Below are positions 6,193-7,185 of a DNA stretch of 7,185 nucleotides, piece by piece. Source of the DNA: Cytophagaceae bacterium. GTDB taxonomy: Bacteria > Bacteroidota > Bacteroidia > Cytophagales > Spirosomataceae. The stretch covers positions 1-7,185 of the forward strand of contig CANIYB010000121.1 in NCBI GenBank assembly GCA_947471105.1. The letters are read 5' to 3'. Position numbers and translations under genes: made by a program. The notes under the pieces were generated by a model. It was not told the origin of the DNA. It saw only the letters and a list, made by a program, of their open reading frames with translations, and made no database searches. The number at the start of each line of letters is the position of its first letter. Within the stretch, counting starts at the first letter, position 1.

Positions 6193-7185
6193 ATGGCATT
6201 AGCAGCAGGTACGTATGTACCATTCAAAGTCAAAGATATTGCATTGGCCGATTGGGGTCGCAAAGAAATTCAATTAGCGGAAGCAGAAATGCCCGGCCTA
6301 ATGGCATTGAGAAGAGAATTCGGAAAAGCCCAACCATTAAAGGGAGCTCGCATCGCAGGATGTTTGCACATGACGATTCAAACAGCCGTTTTAATTGAAA
6401 CTTTAACTGCTTTAGGAGCAGAGGTAACTTGGTCTTCTTGTAATATTTTCTCTACACAAGACCATGCAGCTGCTGCAATTGCTGCTGCAGGTATTCCAGT
6501 TTACGCTTGGAAAGGCATGAACGAAGAAGAATTTAATTGGTGTATCGAGCAAACGCTATTTTTTGGAGAAGATAAGCAACCACTTAACATGATTTTAGAT
6601 GATGGGGGTGATTTAACCAATATGGTTTTTGATGAATATCCAGAATTGATTAAGGAGATTAAGGGTCTTTCAGAAGAAACTACTACTGGTGTTCATCGTC
6701 TGTATGAGCGTATGAAGAATGGTACTTTATTTTTACCAGCGATCAACGTTAACGATTCGGTGACTAAATCAAAATTTGATAATAAATATGGTTGCAAAGA
6801 GTCTTTAGTAGACGCTATTCGTCGTGCGACAGATTTAATGTTGGCCGGAAAAGTAGCCGTTGTCGCAGGGTATGGAGATGTTGGGAAAGGTTCAGCCGAA
6901 TCGTTAAGAGGTGCTGGTTGCCGAGTTTTAGTCACTGAAATTGATCCAATTTGTGCACTTCAAGCTGCCATGGATGGATTTGAGGTAGTTCCGATGGACG
7001 AAGCTGCGACTAGAGCTAATATTTTTGTTACTGCTACTGGTAATGTGAAAATCATCCGTGATCGTCACTTTAAATTGATGAAGGACAAAGCGATCGTTTG
7101 TAACATTGGTCATTTCGATAACGAAATTGACATGGAATGGTTAAACAGTAATTATGGCCAAACAAAAGATCAAATCAAGCCACAA
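6193..7185 (+). CDS. ahcY: Adenosylhomocysteinase, N-terminal 331 codons (partial, cut by the right edge)
   Basis: This NAD-dependent cytoplasmic enzyme reversibly hydrolyses S-adenosylhomocysteine to adenosine and homocysteine, relieving product inhibition of methyltransferases and feeding the methionine cycle. Visible landmarks are GCLHMTIQTAVLIETL (57-72) with the substrate-site H59 and T61, SSCNIFSTQDHAAAAIA (81-97), ILDDGGDLT (134-142), SEETTTGVHRL (160-170), TKSKFDNKYGC (191-201), the dinucleotide-binding GYGDVGKG (226-233), TEIDPICALQAAMDG (248-262) and CNIGHFDNEID (303-313). By alignment with the human enzyme, H55, D131, E156, K186, D190, C195 and H301 correspond to H59, D137, E162, K192, D196, C201 and H307, so the active site is intact. 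The frame is open to the last base. The missing part is roughly the last 100 residues, including the C-terminal KxxxxRY-type end. It has its own promoter, so it need not be cotranscribed with murF. Confidence 0.98.
   Translation, partial: MALAAGTYVPFKVKDIALADWGRKEIQLAEAEMPGLMALRREFGKAQPLKGARIAGCLHMTIQTAVLIETLTALGAEVTWSSCNIFSTQDHAAAAIAAAGIPVYAWKGMNEEEFNWCIEQTLFFGEDKQPLNMILDDGGDLTNMVFDEYPELIKEIKGLSEETTTGVHRLYERMKNGTLFLPAINVNDSVTKSKFDNKYGCKESLVDAIRRATDLMLAGKVAVVAGYGDVGKGSAESLRGAGCRVLVTEIDPICALQAAMDGFEVVPMDEAATRANIFVTATGNVKIIRDRHFKLMKDKAIVCNIGHFDNEIDMEWLNSNYGQTKDQIKPQ

Noticed and set aside
6693..7113. Minus-strand open frames opposite ahcY (6693-6935 and 6928-7113)
   Set aside because: They run antisense to the NAD-binding and active-site codons of ahcY and have no independent support.
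1..7185. CRISPR array, transposon ends, integrase site, tRNA or defence island
   Set aside because: No regularly spaced repeats, transposase or recombinase motifs, or tRNA-like cloverleaf with a CCA end were found. Nearly all bases are accounted for by five ordinary genes and short spacers.

Overview
This AT-rich window comes from a member of the Bacteroidota, and the proteins look most like Cytophagales or a related order (inference from protein character, not from a search). Four things point there. One protein ends in a type IX secretion (T9SS) type A sorting tail, a system confined to this phylum. Two intergenic regions carry good matches to the Bacteroidota sigma-A promoter (TTG/TTTG, about 20 bases, TAnnTTTG). 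Starts are preceded by A-rich leaders without clear Shine-Dalgarno sequences. The leucyl-tRNA synthetase has a zinc-less, insertion-bearing form that I associate with this phylum.

Layout from left to right: (1) the N-terminal 504 codons of leuS on the minus strand, running off the left edge; (2) a 121-base divergent spacer with a strong plus-strand promoter; (3) a TauE/SafE (TSUP) family membrane transporter on plus; (4) a 714-residue secreted protein with FG-GAP/VCBS-type calcium loops and a T9SS tail on minus, convergent with the transporter so that the two stop codons overlap; (5) a 46-base divergent spacer; (6) murF on plus, complete; (7) a 124-base spacer with a textbook Bacteroidota promoter and an AT-rich palindrome; (8) ahcY on plus, 331 codons, running off the right edge.

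The genes are mostly housekeeping (translation, peptidoglycan synthesis, methyl-cycle recycling) plus one transporter and one cell-surface or secreted protein. They alternate in strand and do not form one operon or a recognisable joint pathway. I found no transposase, integrase, tRNA, rRNA, CRISPR array, phage gene or defence module, and no convincing undescribed system. The least characterised item is the secreted calcium-loop protein. The best small-scale structures are the overlapping convergent stops with a terminator inside the opposing gene, and inverted repeats placed close to two promoters. No gene-free stretch exceeds 300 bases.
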